A DNA stretch of 64,000 nucleotides, taken from contig NZ_CP128846.1 of the NCBI RefSeq assembly GCF_030388665.1, positions 3,636,001 to 3,700,000 on the forward strand, in the 5' to 3' direction. The notes beneath the pieces were generated by a model, which was given only the letters and a program-made list of their open reading frames with translations, made no database searches and had not been told where the DNA came from. How positions within the stretch are numbered: the stretch's first letter is position 1; the number at the start of each line of letters is the position of its first letter. The position numbers and the translations under genes were made by a program. This document shows positions 9,322 through 18,495 of the stretch, in pieces. This DNA is from Streptomyces flavofungini (GTDB lineage: Bacteria > Actinomycetota > Actinomycetes > Streptomycetales > Streptomycetaceae).

Positions 9322-9342
9322 CCGGGGGGCGGCAGCCCCCGG
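9322..9342 (-). terminator. Hairpin at the end of the betaine operon
   Basis: CCGGGGGGC and GCCCCCGG surround a 4-nt loop, 38 nt past the stop of the binding-protein gene on the minus strand. It has no T-tract, which is common in this genus. Confidence 0.55.
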
Positions 9343-9380
9343 TTTCGGAGAAGGGGTGGGACTGGGGCGCCCCGCGAAGG

Positions 9381-10346
9381 CTACTTCGGGAGCCACCCCC
9401 GCCACTTCGACTCGTTCGCGTCGATCCACTTCTTCGCCGCGTCCTCGGGGGACATCTTCTTGTCGGCGATCAGGAGGGACACCTCGTTCTGATCGGCCTC
9501 GGACCACTTGAAGTTCTTCAGGAACTCCGCCGCCTTGCCGCCGTTCTCGGCGAAGTCGGCGTTGAAGAACTTCTGGAGCGGCGTATGCGGATAGGCGCAC
9601 TTGATCTTGGCGGGGTCGGCGTCGCAGCCCTCCTTGTAGGCGGGGAGCTTCACCTCCGTCATGGGGACCTTCTTGAAGAGCCACTGGGGCTTGTACCAGT
9701 AGGTCAGGAAGGGCTTCTGCTGCTTGGCGAACTGCTCGATCTGGGTGATCTGAGCCGCCTCGGAGCCCGCGAAGACGACCTTGTAGTCGAGGTCGAGGTT
9801 CTCCACGAGGGCCTTGTCGTTGGTGACGTAGGACGGGGAGCCGTCCATGAGCTGGCCCTTGCCGCCGCTCTCCGGCGTCCGGAAGTCCTTCGCGTACTTG
9901 TTGAGGTTCTTCCAGTCCGTGACGTCGGGGTGCTTCTTGGCGAAGTACGTGGGGACGTACCAGCCGATGTGCCCGGTGACGCCGACGCCGCCGCCGGGGA
10001 CGATCGTCTTCTTGTCCTTGATGTAGCGCTGCTCCTGGTCCGGGTGGCCCCAGTCCTCCATGATCGCGTCGACGCGGCCCTGGCTGAGGGCGTCCCAGGC
10101 GGGGATCTCGTCGATCTGGACCTTGTCGACGCGGTAGCCCAGCTCCTCCTTGAGCAGGTACTCGGCCACGGCGACATTGGCCTGCGCGCCCACCCAGGAC
10201 TGCACGGACAGCGTGACGGTCTTGGCGCCCGCCGCGTTCGCGTACGGCGAGGACTGCTTGGACATGTCGGCCTTGCCGCAGCCGGAGAGAGCGACGAGGG
10301 CGCCGACTCCGGCCAGCGCGGCGGTCATGCGCGTACGGACTCGCAT
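9381..10346 (-). CDS. Glycine betaine ABC transporter substrate-binding lipoprotein
   Basis: 321 residues. ATG 10346 is chosen because AAGGGAG lies 7 nt upstream. The lipobox is LVALSGC with lipid Cys 23. The body is an OpuAC/ProX-type domain: LSVQSWVGAQANVAVAEY, then GRVDAIMEDWGHPDQE, and Trp/Tyr-rich patches (GHIGWYVPTY, LTYWYKPQWLF) of the kind that form the aromatic cage for the trimethylammonium group. It is anchored outside the membrane and delivers betaine or choline to the permease encoded just upstream (2-nt gap). It is the last gene of the five-gene operon that starts with betB. Betaine and choline cannot be told apart from sequence. Confidence 0.93.
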   Translation of the reverse strand: MRVRTRMTAALAGVGALVALSGCGKADMSKQSSPYANAAGAKTVTLSVQSWVGAQANVAVAEYLLKEELGYRVDKVQIDEIPAWDALSQGRVDAIMEDWGHPDQEQRYIKDKKTIVPGGGVGVTGHIGWYVPTYFAKKHPDVTDWKNLNKYAKDFRTPESGGKGQLMDGSPSYVTNDKALVENLDLDYKVVFAGSEAAQITQIEQFAKQQKPFLTYWYKPQWLFKKVPMTEVKLPAYKEGCDADPAKIKCAYPHTPLQKFFNADFAENGGKAAEFLKNFKWSEADQNEVSLLIADKKMSPEDAAKKWIDANESKWRGWLPK

Positions 10347-10348
10347 GG

Positions 10349-12316
10349 TCACGCTCCCTTCTTCGCGCGGCGTTCCGTCGGCTGCGTCACGCGGTCCAGC
10401 ATCAGACCGAGGCACACGATGGCGATGCCGCCCACCAGACCGGTCGCGAGGTCACCGCGGGCGAGACCGGCGAGCACGTCGTAGCCGAGGCCGCCACCGC
10501 CGACCAGACCGCCGATGACGACGACGGCGAGGACGAGGACGACGCCCTGGTTGAGGGCGAGCATCAGCGCGGGGCGGGCCAGCGGGAGCTGGACCTGGCG
10601 CAGCTGCTGCCAGCTGGTGGCGCCGAGGGACTGCGCGGACTCCATCGCGGCGGGGCTGACCTGCCGCAGGCCCTGCGTGGTGATGCGGATGACGGCGGGC
10701 AGGGCGTACACGACGGCGGCGGCGACGGCGGGGGCACGGCCCACGCCGAACAGGGCGACCACCGGGATCAGGTACACGAACTGCGGCATCGTCTGGAAGA
10801 CGTCGAGGACGGGGCGCAGCAGCGCTTCGAGGCGGCGGCTGCGGGATGCGGCGATGCCGATGGCGAAGCCGAGGACGACGGTGACCGCGACGCCCGCGAG
10901 GACCTGGGAGAGCGTGTCGAGGGAGGCGTTCCAGACGTCGAGGACACCGATCGCCGCCATCGCGAGGACAGCCGTCAGGGCGGTCTGCCAGGTGCCGATC
11001 ACCCAGGCGAGGGCCGCCACGATCAGGAGCACCGACCACCAGGGCAGGCCCTGGAGGCCGTCGCGGAGCGGGTCGAGGACGTACTTCGTGAAGTGCGCGG
11101 CCCAGTCCGCCGTGCCGCCGACGACGGGCACGCCCGTGTAGAGGTGGTCGACCATCCAGTCCTTGGCGGTGTTCACGGGCTCGGCGATCTGCACGACCCA
11201 GCTCGTCGGCCACTCCAGGCGGTCCGCGAACCTGGCCGCGAGGGCGCAGGCCAGGGTCACGGCGGCGGCGATGGACCAGCCGCGCCAGCCGCGCAGCGGC
11301 GAGTTGTCCTCGGTGTGCGCGCCGAGGCGTTCGCCGGCCGCGCCGGTGACGCGGTCCAGGACGACGGCGAGCAGCACGATGGGGATGCCGGCGGCGAGGG
11401 CCTGGCCGACGTCGACCGAGGAGAGCGCCTGGTAGACGCGGTCACCGAGGCCGCCCGCGCCGATCACGGACGCGATGACGGCCATGGAGAGCGCCATCAT
11501 GATCGTCTGGTTGAGGCCGAGGAGAAGCTCCTTGCGGGCCAGCGGCAGGCGCGCGGACAGCAGGCGCTGACGGGCGGTCGCGCCGAGGGACGCCACCGCC
11601 TCCATCACGCCGCCGTCGGCGCCGCGCAGACCGAGGGCCGTCAGGCGGGCCATCGGCGGGGCCGAGTAGACGACCGTCGCGAGGACGGCCGCGGGCACGC
11701 CGATGCCGAAGACGAGGACGACGGGCAGCAGGTAGGCGAAGGCCGGGAGCACCTGCATGGTGTCGAGGACCGGGCGCATCATGCGGAAGATCCGGTCGTT
11801 GAGCCCGGCGGCGAGGCCGAGCAGCATGCCGACGATCACCGAGGCGAGCACGGCGACGACCATCAGCGCGAGCGTCTGCATCGTCGGCACCCACATGCCG
11901 AGCAGGCCGCAGACGGCGAACGCGGCGGTGGCCAGGGCGGCGAGCCTGAGCCCCGCCACACGCCAGGCGATGGCGCCCGCGGCGACGGTGACGCCCGCCC
12001 AGCCCGCGGCGAGCAGCACCAGGTAGACGCCGCGCACGGACAGCACGATGGCGTTGGAGATGTGCCCGAAGAAGTACGTGAACAGCCAGTGGCTGTCGCG
12101 GTTGTCGATGATCCAGTCGCTGGCCTTGGTGAGCGGCTCGGTCAGGTCGACGGTGAGCGCTTCGGGCCAGGCGCCGGAGGCCCACTTGGCGTTGAGGATC
12201 GGCACGGCGACGGCCGCGACGACGGCGAGCAGCAGGAGCTTGACGACGGCGCGGCGCCGCAGCAGGGCGCCGATCCCCGTATCTCGTACCGGGGTCGAAG
12301 CGGTGGCGGTGGCCAT
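10349..12316 (-). CDS. Glycine betaine ABC permease, two ProW domains fused
   Basis: 655 residues, about twice the usual ProW length. It holds two BPD_transp_1 domains in one chain. Each has the cytoplasmic coupling (EAA) loop: ASLGATARQRLLSARLPLA in the first half and QSLGATSWQQLRQVQLPLA in the second. Both halves have similar N-terminal helices with a soluble stretch (WIIDN, WMVDHLY). A single chain can therefore form the whole membrane channel without a homodimer. The start ATG 12316 shares one base with the stop of the ATPase gene. Such fused permeases are known in actinobacterial betaine systems. Confidence 0.94.
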   Translation of the reverse strand: MATATASTPVRDTGIGALLRRRAVVKLLLLAVVAAVAVPILNAKWASGAWPEALTVDLTEPLTKASDWIIDNRDSHWLFTYFFGHISNAIVLSVRGVYLVLLAAGWAGVTVAAGAIAWRVAGLRLAALATAAFAVCGLLGMWVPTMQTLALMVVAVLASVIVGMLLGLAAGLNDRIFRMMRPVLDTMQVLPAFAYLLPVVLVFGIGVPAAVLATVVYSAPPMARLTALGLRGADGGVMEAVASLGATARQRLLSARLPLARKELLLGLNQTIMMALSMAVIASVIGAGGLGDRVYQALSSVDVGQALAAGIPIVLLAVVLDRVTGAAGERLGAHTEDNSPLRGWRGWSIAAAVTLACALAARFADRLEWPTSWVVQIAEPVNTAKDWMVDHLYTGVPVVGGTADWAAHFTKYVLDPLRDGLQGLPWWSVLLIVAALAWVIGTWQTALTAVLAMAAIGVLDVWNASLDTLSQVLAGVAVTVVLGFAIGIAASRSRRLEALLRPVLDVFQTMPQFVYLIPVVALFGVGRAPAVAAAVVYALPAVIRITTQGLRQVSPAAMESAQSLGATSWQQLRQVQLPLARPALMLALNQGVVLVLAVVVIGGLVGGGGLGYDVLAGLARGDLATGLVGGIAIVCLGLMLDRVTQPTERRAKKGA

Positions 12317-13464
12317 CAGGAAGCCACCTCGCCGGTCTTGCGCATCGAGGTGTCCGCCTGCGCGGGCGGGCCGCCGCGCCCCGCGGCGCCCTTGGGGGTG
12401 ACGCCCGCGACGACGCCGAGCAGCTGCTCGTGGTCCACGACGCCCAGGCACCGGCCGCCGTCCATCACGCGCGCCGGGAAGCCGGAGCGCGCCACGGCCT
12501 CGATGGCCTCGGCCACCGTCGCGTCCGGCGCGATGGCCGGGCCCTTGACGTCCTCGTCCGTGTCGGAGTCGGCGGGCCGCATCGCGCTGCGGCAGGTCAT
12601 GACCTGCTCGCGCGGCACGTCCCGGACGAAGTCGCGGACGTAGTCGTCGGCGGGCGAGCCGACGATCTCCTCGGGGGTGCCGAGCTGGACGACGCGGCCG
12701 TCGCGCATCAGGGCGATGCGGTCGCCGAGCTTGAGGGCCTCGCTGAGGTCGTGGGTGATGAAGACCATCGTGCGGCCCTCCTCACGGTGCAGGCGGACGA
12801 CCTCTTCCTGCATGTCGCGGCGGATCAGCGGGTCCAGGGCGCTGAACGGCTCGTCGAAGAGCAGGACCTCGGGGTCGGCGGCGAGGGCGCGGGCGAGGCC
12901 GACGCGCTGCTGCTGGCCGCCGGAGAGCTGGCCGGGCTTGCGCTGCTCCAGGCCTTCCAGGCCGACCTTCTCGATGACCTTCATGGCCTTCTCGCGGCGC
13001 TCGGCGCGCGCCACGCCCTGGATCTCCAGGCCGTAGGCGACGTTGTCGAGGACCGTGCGGTGCGGGAGCAGGCCGAAGTGCTGGAAGACCATGGACGCGC
13101 GGTGGCGGCGCAGTTCGCGCAGCCGGTTCTTGTCCATGGCGAGGACGTCCTCGCCGTCTATCTCGACCGATCCCGACGTCGGCTCGATGAGCCGGGTCAG
13201 ACAGCGCACGAGCGTGGACTTGCCGGAGCCCGACAGGCCCATGACGACGAAGACCTCGCCCTTCTTCACCTCGAAGGACACATCGCGCACGGCGGCGGTG
13301 CAGCCGGTGCGCTCGCGCAGCTCCGCGGGGTCCAGGCCGGTCAGCTCGTCGTTGCCCGGGACGGTGTCGGCCTTGGGGCCGAAGACCTTCCAGAGGTTGC
13401 GCACGGCGAAGACGGCGTCCGTGGCCGCGTCGGCGGCGGGGGTGACGGTCGCGGTGTCGCTCAT
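12316..13464 (-). CDS. Glycine betaine ABC transporter ATP-binding protein with C-terminal CBS-like region
   Basis: 382 residues. Walker A GLSGSGKS (76-83), Q-loop [12 protein letters not shown], signature LSGGQQQR (180-187), Walker B LLFDEP (201-206), H-loop FITHDLSEA. The chain has a roughly 30-residue insert before the first strand ([17 protein letters not shown]) that is typical of ProV. After residue 300 a CBS-like stretch follows ([19 protein letters not shown], then [12 protein letters not shown]). In the homologue OpuA, tandem CBS domains sense ionic strength; here only about one CBS is visible, so sensing is uncertain. It overlaps the GMC oxidase gene by 4 nt. Confidence 0.94.
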   Translation of the reverse strand: MSDTATVTPAADAATDAVFAVRNLWKVFGPKADTVPGNDELTGLDPAELRERTGCTAAVRDVSFEVKKGEVFVVMGLSGSGKSTLVRCLTRLIEPTSGSVEIDGEDVLAMDKNRLRELRRHRASMVFQHFGLLPHRTVLDNVAYGLEIQGVARAERREKAMKVIEKVGLEGLEQRKPGQLSGGQQQRVGLARALAADPEVLLFDEPFSALDPLIRRDMQEEVVRLHREEGRTMVFITHDLSEALKLGDRIALMRDGRVVQLGTPEEIVGSPADDYVRDFVRDVPREQVMTCRSAMRPADSDTDEDVKGPAIAPDATVAEAIEAVARSGFPARVMDGGRCLGVVDHEQLLGVVAGVTPKGAAGRGGPPAQADTSMRKTGEVAS

Positions 13465-14996
13465 CGGCCGTCACCTCCCAGGATCTCGGCACATTTCTCC
13501 CCGACCATGAGCACTCCGATCATCGGGTTCACGGCGGGCATCGTCGGGAAGACGGATGCGTCCGCGATACGGATTCCTTCGAGGCCCCGGATCTTCAACT
13601 CCGGGTCGACCACGGCGAGTTCATCACCGGAAGCACCCATTCGGCAGGTCCCTGCCGGGTGGTAGACGGTGTGCGCGGCCTTGCGCACCAGCTCGCTGAT
13701 CTCCGCGTCGTCGGTGACCTCGGGGCCGGGGAACACCTCGCGCTTGAGCCACTTCTTGAACGGCTCGGCCTGCGCGACCTTCCGCGCCAGCTTGATGCCG
13801 TCGACCAGGGTCTGCCCGTCGTAGTCCCCCTCGTCCTCGAAGTACTTGAAGTCCAGGGCGGGCTTCACCTCGGGGTCCGCGGACGTCAGGTAAAGCCGGC
13901 CGCGGGCACGGGACTTGGGGATGTTCGGCGTCATCGACACGCCGTGCTCGGGGCGTTCGTAGCCGAGCCGCTCCGGGTTGTCCGTGAACGGGATCTGGTA
14001 GAAGTGGAACATCAGGTCCGGGCCCTTGTGGTCCGGGTCCCGCTTCACGAACAGACCGGCGTCGGAGTCCATCGCGGAGTTGCCCGGGATCGGCCCGTTG
14101 GTCTCCCAGACGATGACCGACTCCGGGTGGTCGATGAGGTTCTCGCCGACGCCCGGCAGGTCGTGCACGACCGGGATGCCGAGGGCCTCGAGGTCCTTCT
14201 TCGGCCCGATGCCCGAGAGCATGAGCAGGCGGGGCGTGTCGACGGCACCGGCGCAGACCAGCACCTCGCGACGGGCGGTGAGCAGCTTCTCGGCGCCGTC
14301 CTTGGTACGGATGTGGACGCCGCGCGCGGTCTTGCCGTCGAGCTCCAGCTTGGTGGCCCAGGTCTCCAGGAAGAGGTGGAGGTTCGGGCGGTCACCGGCC
14401 TCCATGTGGGGGTGGAGGTAGGCGACGGACGCGGAGGAGCGCTTGTTGTTCTCCGGGTGGTACGCCAGGTCGAAGAAGCCGACGCCCTCGTCGAAGGGCT
14501 TGTCGTTGAAGCCGACGACCTCGGGCACGCCGAGCGCGGTCCTCGCCGCCTCGACCCAGTCGGTGGCGATCTGGTTCTGGTCCTTCTTGGCGACGCGTAC
14601 GACGTTGTTGCGCAGCTTGCCGTAGTACGGGTCCATCGCCTCGGCGTTCCAGCCGGTGGCCCCGGCCTCCTCCCACTCGTCCCAGTCGGACGGCAGCGGC
14701 TTGAAGGAGATCAGGGTGTTGTGCGAGGAGCAGCCGCCGAGGACCTTGGCGCGGCTGTGCAGGATGTGCGAGTTGCCGCGCGGCTGCTCGGTGGTGGTGT
14801 AGCCGTAGTCGAGCTCGCCGCCGAGGAGGCCGAGCCAGCGGCGCAGCGTCAGGACGTCGTCCCGGTCGATGTCGCTGGGGCCGCCCTCGATGACGGCGAC
14901 GGTGACGTCCGGGTTCTCGGTGAGCCGCGAGGCGATCACGGACCCGGCGGTGCCGCCGCCGACGATGACGTAGTCGTACTCGTTCGTTTCAGCCAT
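13461..14996 (-). CDS. betA: GMC-family choline dehydrogenase/oxidase
   Basis: 511 residues. The FAD-binding Rossmann motif is [17 protein letters not shown] (residues 9-25), followed by E at the end of the second strand (VAVIEGG). The GMC signatures [10 protein letters not shown] and [18 protein letters not shown] are present. The C-terminal catalytic pair lies in [11 protein letters not shown] (His) and [12 protein letters not shown] (Asn). It probably oxidises choline to betaine aldehyde in the cytosol. The neighbours, betaine aldehyde dehydrogenase upstream and a betaine ABC importer downstream, support choline as substrate over other alcohols. Confidence 0.9.
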   Translation of the reverse strand: MAETNEYDYVIVGGGTAGSVIASRLTENPDVTVAVIEGGPSDIDRDDVLTLRRWLGLLGGELDYGYTTTEQPRGNSHILHSRAKVLGGCSSHNTLISFKPLPSDWDEWEEAGATGWNAEAMDPYYGKLRNNVVRVAKKDQNQIATDWVEAARTALGVPEVVGFNDKPFDEGVGFFDLAYHPENNKRSSASVAYLHPHMEAGDRPNLHLFLETWATKLELDGKTARGVHIRTKDGAEKLLTARREVLVCAGAVDTPRLLMLSGIGPKKDLEALGIPVVHDLPGVGENLIDHPESVIVWETNGPIPGNSAMDSDAGLFVKRDPDHKGPDLMFHFYQIPFTDNPERLGYERPEHGVSMTPNIPKSRARGRLYLTSADPEVKPALDFKYFEDEGDYDGQTLVDGIKLARKVAQAEPFKKWLKREVFPGPEVTDDAEISELVRKAAHTVYHPAGTCRMGASGDELAVVDPELKIRGLEGIRIADASVFPTMPAVNPMIGVLMVGEKCAEILGGDGR

Positions 14997-15062
14997 GGGG
15001 GAACTGCTCCTCTTCCTGCGAGGTCGTGCGAAGGTGCTTGCGCGTGAGGGGGGACGGGCGGC

Positions 15063-16565
15063 TCAGCCCGCGAACCACCGCACCGGCTTCGGCGCGAGGT
15101 TCTCGTAGACGTGCTTGGCCTCGCGGTACTCGGCGAGTCCGGCCGGGCCCAGCTCGCGGCCGACGCCGCTCTTGCCGAATCCGCCCCACTCGGCCTGCGG
15201 CAGGTAGGGGTGGAAGTCGTTGATCCAGATGGTGCCGTGGCGCATCCGGCGGGCCATGCGGCGGGCGCGCCCGGAGTCGGTGGTCCACACGGCGCCCGCG
15301 AGGCCGTACTCGGTGTCGTTGGCGAGGGCGACGGCCTCGTCCTCGGTACGGAAGGTCTCGACGGTCAGGACCGGGCCGAAGACCTCCTCGCGGACGACCT
15401 TCATCTCGCGGTGGCACTGGTCGAGCACCGTCGGCTCGTAGAAGTAGCCGGTCGCGGGCCGGGCGTCGGTGGGCTCGGGCCGCTTGCCGCCGCAGCGCAG
15501 GACGGCGCCCTCTTCGAGCGCCGAGGCGACATAGCCCTCGGTCTTCTCGCGCTGCTCCTTGGAGACCAGCGGGCCGCACTCGACGCCGTCCTCGGTGCCC
15601 CGGCCCAGCTTGATCTTCTCGGCGCGGCGGGCCAGCTCGGCGACGAAGCGCTCGCGCACCGACTCCTCGATGATGAGGCGGCCGCCGGCGGAGCAGACCT
15701 GCCCGCTGTGGATGAAGGCGGCGTTGAGCGCCTGGTCGACGGCCGTGTCGAAGCCCTCGTCGGTCGCGCAGGCGTCGGCGAAGACGACGTTGGGGTTCTT
15801 GCCGCCGAGCTCCAGGGCGACCTTCTTCACGCCGAGGGCGGCGGCCTGGGCGACCTTGGTGCCGGAGACGAGGCCGCCGGTGAAGGAGACCAGGTCGACG
15901 TCGGGGTGGTCGGCGAGGCGGGCGCCGACGGTGTGGCCGGGGCCTGTGACGATGTTGGCGACGCCCTCGGGGAGACCTGCCTCGACGAGCAGCTCGATGA
16001 GCGCGACCGTCGTGAGGGGCGTGATCTCGCTGGGCTTGATGACGAAGGTGTTGCCGGCCGCGAGGGCGGGCGCGATCTTCCAGCTGGCCTGGAGCAGCGG
16101 ATAGTTCCAGGGCGTGATCATGGAGCAGACGCCGATGGGCTCGTGCACGACGACGCTGTGGATGTCGTCGGACCCGGCGTCGACGACACGGCCCGCGCCC
16201 TCGCCGATCACCAGGTCGGCGAAGTAGCGGAAGGCGTCGGCGACGCAGTCGACGTCGACGCGGCCCTCTTCGAGGGTCTTGCCCGCGTCCCGGCTCTCCA
16301 GGAGGCCGATCTTCTCGCGGTCGCGCACGAGCAGGTCGGCGACGCGGCGCAGCAGCGCGGCCCGCTCGGCGACCGGCGTGCCCGGCCAGGGGCCCTCGTC
16401 GAAGGCCGCGCGCGCGGCGGCGATGGCCGCGTCGGCGTCCTCGGCACCGCCCTCGGCGATGGTCGCGAACGGCTTGGCATCCGCGGGGTCGATGATCTCG
16501 CGGGTCGCGCCGGAGGCGGCGCCACGCCACTCTCCCGCGACGTGGATGGTCTGTTGTGCGGACAC
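15063..16565 (-). CDS. betB: Betaine aldehyde dehydrogenase
   Basis: 501 residues from GTG 16565. This start is chosen because AAGGG lies just upstream and the family N-terminus (IHVAGEWRG) begins here; the frame stays open further upstream but without family similarity. ALDH catalytic residues: N154 in TPWNYP, E252 in VALELGGKNPN, nucleophile C291 in HSGQVCSAGG, and K177 in VIKPSE for cofactor binding. It oxidises betaine aldehyde to glycine betaine with NAD(P)+. First gene of the operon, 66 bp before betA. The substrate is inferred from context, because ALDH sequence alone does not fix it. Confidence 0.9.
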   Translation of the reverse strand: MSAQQTIHVAGEWRGAASGATREIIDPADAKPFATIAEGGAEDADAAIAAARAAFDEGPWPGTPVAERAALLRRVADLLVRDREKIGLLESRDAGKTLEEGRVDVDCVADAFRYFADLVIGEGAGRVVDAGSDDIHSVVVHEPIGVCSMITPWNYPLLQASWKIAPALAAGNTFVIKPSEITPLTTVALIELLVEAGLPEGVANIVTGPGHTVGARLADHPDVDLVSFTGGLVSGTKVAQAAALGVKKVALELGGKNPNVVFADACATDEGFDTAVDQALNAAFIHSGQVCSAGGRLIIEESVRERFVAELARRAEKIKLGRGTEDGVECGPLVSKEQREKTEGYVASALEEGAVLRCGGKRPEPTDARPATGYFYEPTVLDQCHREMKVVREEVFGPVLTVETFRTEDEAVALANDTEYGLAGAVWTTDSGRARRMARRMRHGTIWINDFHPYLPQAEWGGFGKSGVGRELGPAGLAEYREAKHVYENLAPKPVRWFAG

Positions 16566-16676
16566 GTCCCTTTTGCCTTCCGTTCCTGGCAGTTTCTGCC
16601 GTTTGCCCCACCTGATCACTCGTGGTAGCCGGGAGCACCTGCCCGGACCCGGGAAAAGCATGCGCATTCGATGGCC

Positions 16677-16740
16677 GAAAGTGCGCTGTGTCACTGCGCG
16701 TGCGGGTACGCGGGGCGAAACGTACGCTCGAAGCACTTTC
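16677..16740. promoter_or_regulatory. Widely spaced inverted repeat in the betB/lipoprotein divergent gap
   Basis: GAAAGTGC at 16677-16684 and its exact reverse complement GCACTTTC at 16733-16740, with 48 bp between. The 194-bp gap separates betB (-) from the lipoprotein gene (+). It could be a looped operator for osmotic or choline control. Observation only. Confidence 0.35.
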
Positions 16741-16759
16741 TGTCACCGGAGGTGACGCT

Positions 16760-17563
16760 ATGAGCAAATTGTCTCGTACGCGACCGCGGGCGGCAGGCGC
16801 GGCCTGCACCGCCGCCGTCCTCGCCCTGCTCGTCCCCGCGTGCTCCGACGACGGCGGCAGCGGCGGCGACAAGGGCGACAGCACGGCGGACCTGAGCGCC
16901 CAGGAGATCTCCGACAGGGCGAAACAGGAGCTGCTCGACGCCGAGTCCGTCCACCTCACCCTGACGGACAAGGGCCGGGACGTCGACAAGGACGACCCGG
17001 CCGAGATGGACCTCAGGCTCGACCGCGACGGCAACTGCACGGGCACCCTGAGCTTCGGCGCGAACGGCGGCACCGCGGAGCTGGTGAAGCAGGGCGACAA
17101 GGTGTGGATGAAGCCCGACGAGGCGTTCTGGAAGAGCCAGGTGCCACGCGGGCAGGGCGCGGCGGCCGCCGAGCTGTTCAAGGACCGCTACGTCCACGGC
17201 ACGACGAAGAACCCCATGCTCAAGGGCTTGTCGGAGGTCTGCGACCTCAAGGAGCTCCAGGACGACGTGAGCGACGACGCGGGGTCCGACGACGACGCGA
17301 AGGACCTGCGCAAGGGCGCGGTCACGACGGTCGACGGCACCCGCGTCATCCCGCTGACCGGCAAGGACGACGACGGCAAGGACACCACGCTGTACGTCGC
17401 GGCCGAGGGCAAGCCGTATCTGGTCCGCGCCACGGAGAAGGGCGACGGCACGGACCGGACGACGACCCTCACGGACTACGACAAGCCGGTGCCGACGAAG
17501 ACGCCGTCGGCGAAGGACTCGGTGGACGTGTCGAAGCTGGAGGAGCAGCTGCGGGAGGTGTGA
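16760..17563 (+). CDS. Exported lipoprotein, LppX/LprG-like fold suspected
   Basis: 267 residues. ATG 16760 has a perfect GGAGGTGA 4 nt upstream. Signal and lipobox LLVPAC with lipid Cys 28, then an acidic low-complexity linker (SDDGGSGGDKGD). The body has alternating strands such as VHLTLTDKGRD, MDLRLDRDGNCTGTLSFG and GTAELVKQGDKVWMKPDEAFW. This layout resembles the antiparallel sheet of actinobacterial lipid-carrier lipoproteins (LppX/LprG group), but that is a fold guess. Two Cys (in GNCTG and EVCDL) could form a disulphide. It is divergent from betB. Confidence 0.88.
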   Translation: MSKLSRTRPRAAGAACTAAVLALLVPACSDDGGSGGDKGDSTADLSAQEISDRAKQELLDAESVHLTLTDKGRDVDKDDPAEMDLRLDRDGNCTGTLSFGANGGTAELVKQGDKVWMKPDEAFWKSQVPRGQGAAAAELFKDRYVHGTTKNPMLKGLSEVCDLKELQDDVSDDAGSDDDAKDLRKGAVTTVDGTRVIPLTGKDDDGKDTTLYVAAEGKPYLVRATEKGDGTDRTTTLTDYDKPVPTKTPSAKDSVDVSKLEEQLREV

Positions 17564-17620
17564 GGGGCGGCCCGCGTGGGGCGGGCGGCCGGGGAGCGGC
17601 TGGGCGGACGGCCGGGGTGG

Positions 17621-17642
17621 CGGCCGGGGCGGGTCCCGGCCG
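17621..17642. terminator. Hairpin between convergent lipoprotein and membrane-protein genes
   Basis: CGGCCGGG and CCCGGCCG with a 6-nt loop, in a very G-rich 85-bp gap. Probably serves both directions. Confidence 0.5.
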
Positions 17643-17648
17643 TATCGC

Positions 17649-18182
17649 TCAGGCGAACTCGTCCGCGTCGAGCTCGTCGAGCCCCGGCTCGTCCCGCGCC
17701 GCGAGCCCCGCCACCCACAGCGGAAGCAACCAGTGCAGTACGAGGGCGCAGACCGCCACCTGGAACACCAGCGCCTTCGCGGTCAGGCCGGCGAAACCGG
17801 CGACGCCCGTCACCACGACGGCCCCGAGCAGCACCCAGGCCATGATCCGGTGCGCCGTGGCCCGCACCCGGTCCCGCTCGGCCCGCTGCCGCTCGTCCAG
17901 GACCCGGGGACGCAGTTCGAGGAGCCCACGGGTGGCGGCGTTGAGGATGCCGGTGGCCACGCACCACGGCAGCAGCAGGGCCAGCATCACCCACCCCGTC
18001 CAGGCCAGCTCGCCGACGACCGTGCCGAGCCAGGCCGCGACGAACGCCGCCGTCAGGGCGGCATGGGCGGCGACGACGGCGCGGCGGCGCGCGGCCGTGC
18101 GGTGCAGTGCCGCGCCCTCGCTCCGGTTCATCAGGTCGTACATCGACTGGTCGTACGCGCTCAACTGCTGCTTCTGCGCCAT
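17649..18182 (-). CDS. Four-helix membrane protein, paired with an XRE regulator
   Basis: 177 residues with four hydrophobic segments near 36-55, 60-80, 113-133 and 138-160, and an acidic C-terminus (DELDADEFA). The cytosolic loop between helices 2 and 3 is Arg-rich (RPRVLDERQRAERDRVRATAH). It follows the small XRE gene by 3 bp, so the two are co-transcribed. Pairs of a small membrane protein and an XRE regulator are common; in several the membrane protein controls the regulator. The function here is unknown. Confidence 0.85.
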   Translation of the reverse strand: MAQKQQLSAYDQSMYDLMNRSEGAALHRTAARRRAVVAAHAALTAAFVAAWLGTVVGELAWTGWVMLALLLPWCVATGILNAATRGLLELRPRVLDERQRAERDRVRATAHRIMAWVLLGAVVVTGVAGFAGLTAKALVFQVAVCALVLHWLLPLWVAGLAARDEPGLDELDADEFA

Positions 18183-18185
18183 GAC

Positions 18186-18437
18186 TTAGCGGTCCCTCCC
18201 GTGCCCGTACACCTGATCCGTGAGCGGCTGGAACGGCTCCAGCGAGAACAGCGCCTCGACGGGAAGGCCGAAGTACCGGGCCACCTTCAGCGCCAGGTCG
18301 AGGCTCGGGTTGTACTGCCCCCGCTCGATGTAGCCGATGGTCTGGTAGTGCACGCCCACGGCTTCGGCGAGGCTCTGCCGGGACACCTTCCGCTCGGCGC
18401 GCACCATCGCCAGCCTGTTGTGCACTTGCTCGCTCAT
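18186..18437 (-). CDS. Small XRE-family HTH regulator
   Basis: 83 residues, almost entirely one HTH: VRAERKVSRQSLAEAVGVHYQTIGYIERGQYNPSLDLALKVA is read in segments as helix 2 SRQSLAEAVG and recognition helix HYQTIGYIERG. The C-terminal tail FGLPVEALFSLEPF fits the YozG/Cro-like subgroup. It has no effector domain and probably binds DNA as a dimer. A perfect AGTACT palindrome lies 9 bp upstream of its ATG and could be an autoregulatory site. In an operon with the membrane protein downstream. Confidence 0.9.
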   Translation of the reverse strand: MSEQVHNRLAMVRAERKVSRQSLAEAVGVHYQTIGYIERGQYNPSLDLALKVARYFGLPVEALFSLEPFQPLTDQVYGHGRDR

Positions 18438-18495
18438 GTATAAGAAGTACTACATTCCAGAGTGGTTCAGCAACAGTCGATCAAGCAGCAGCCGC

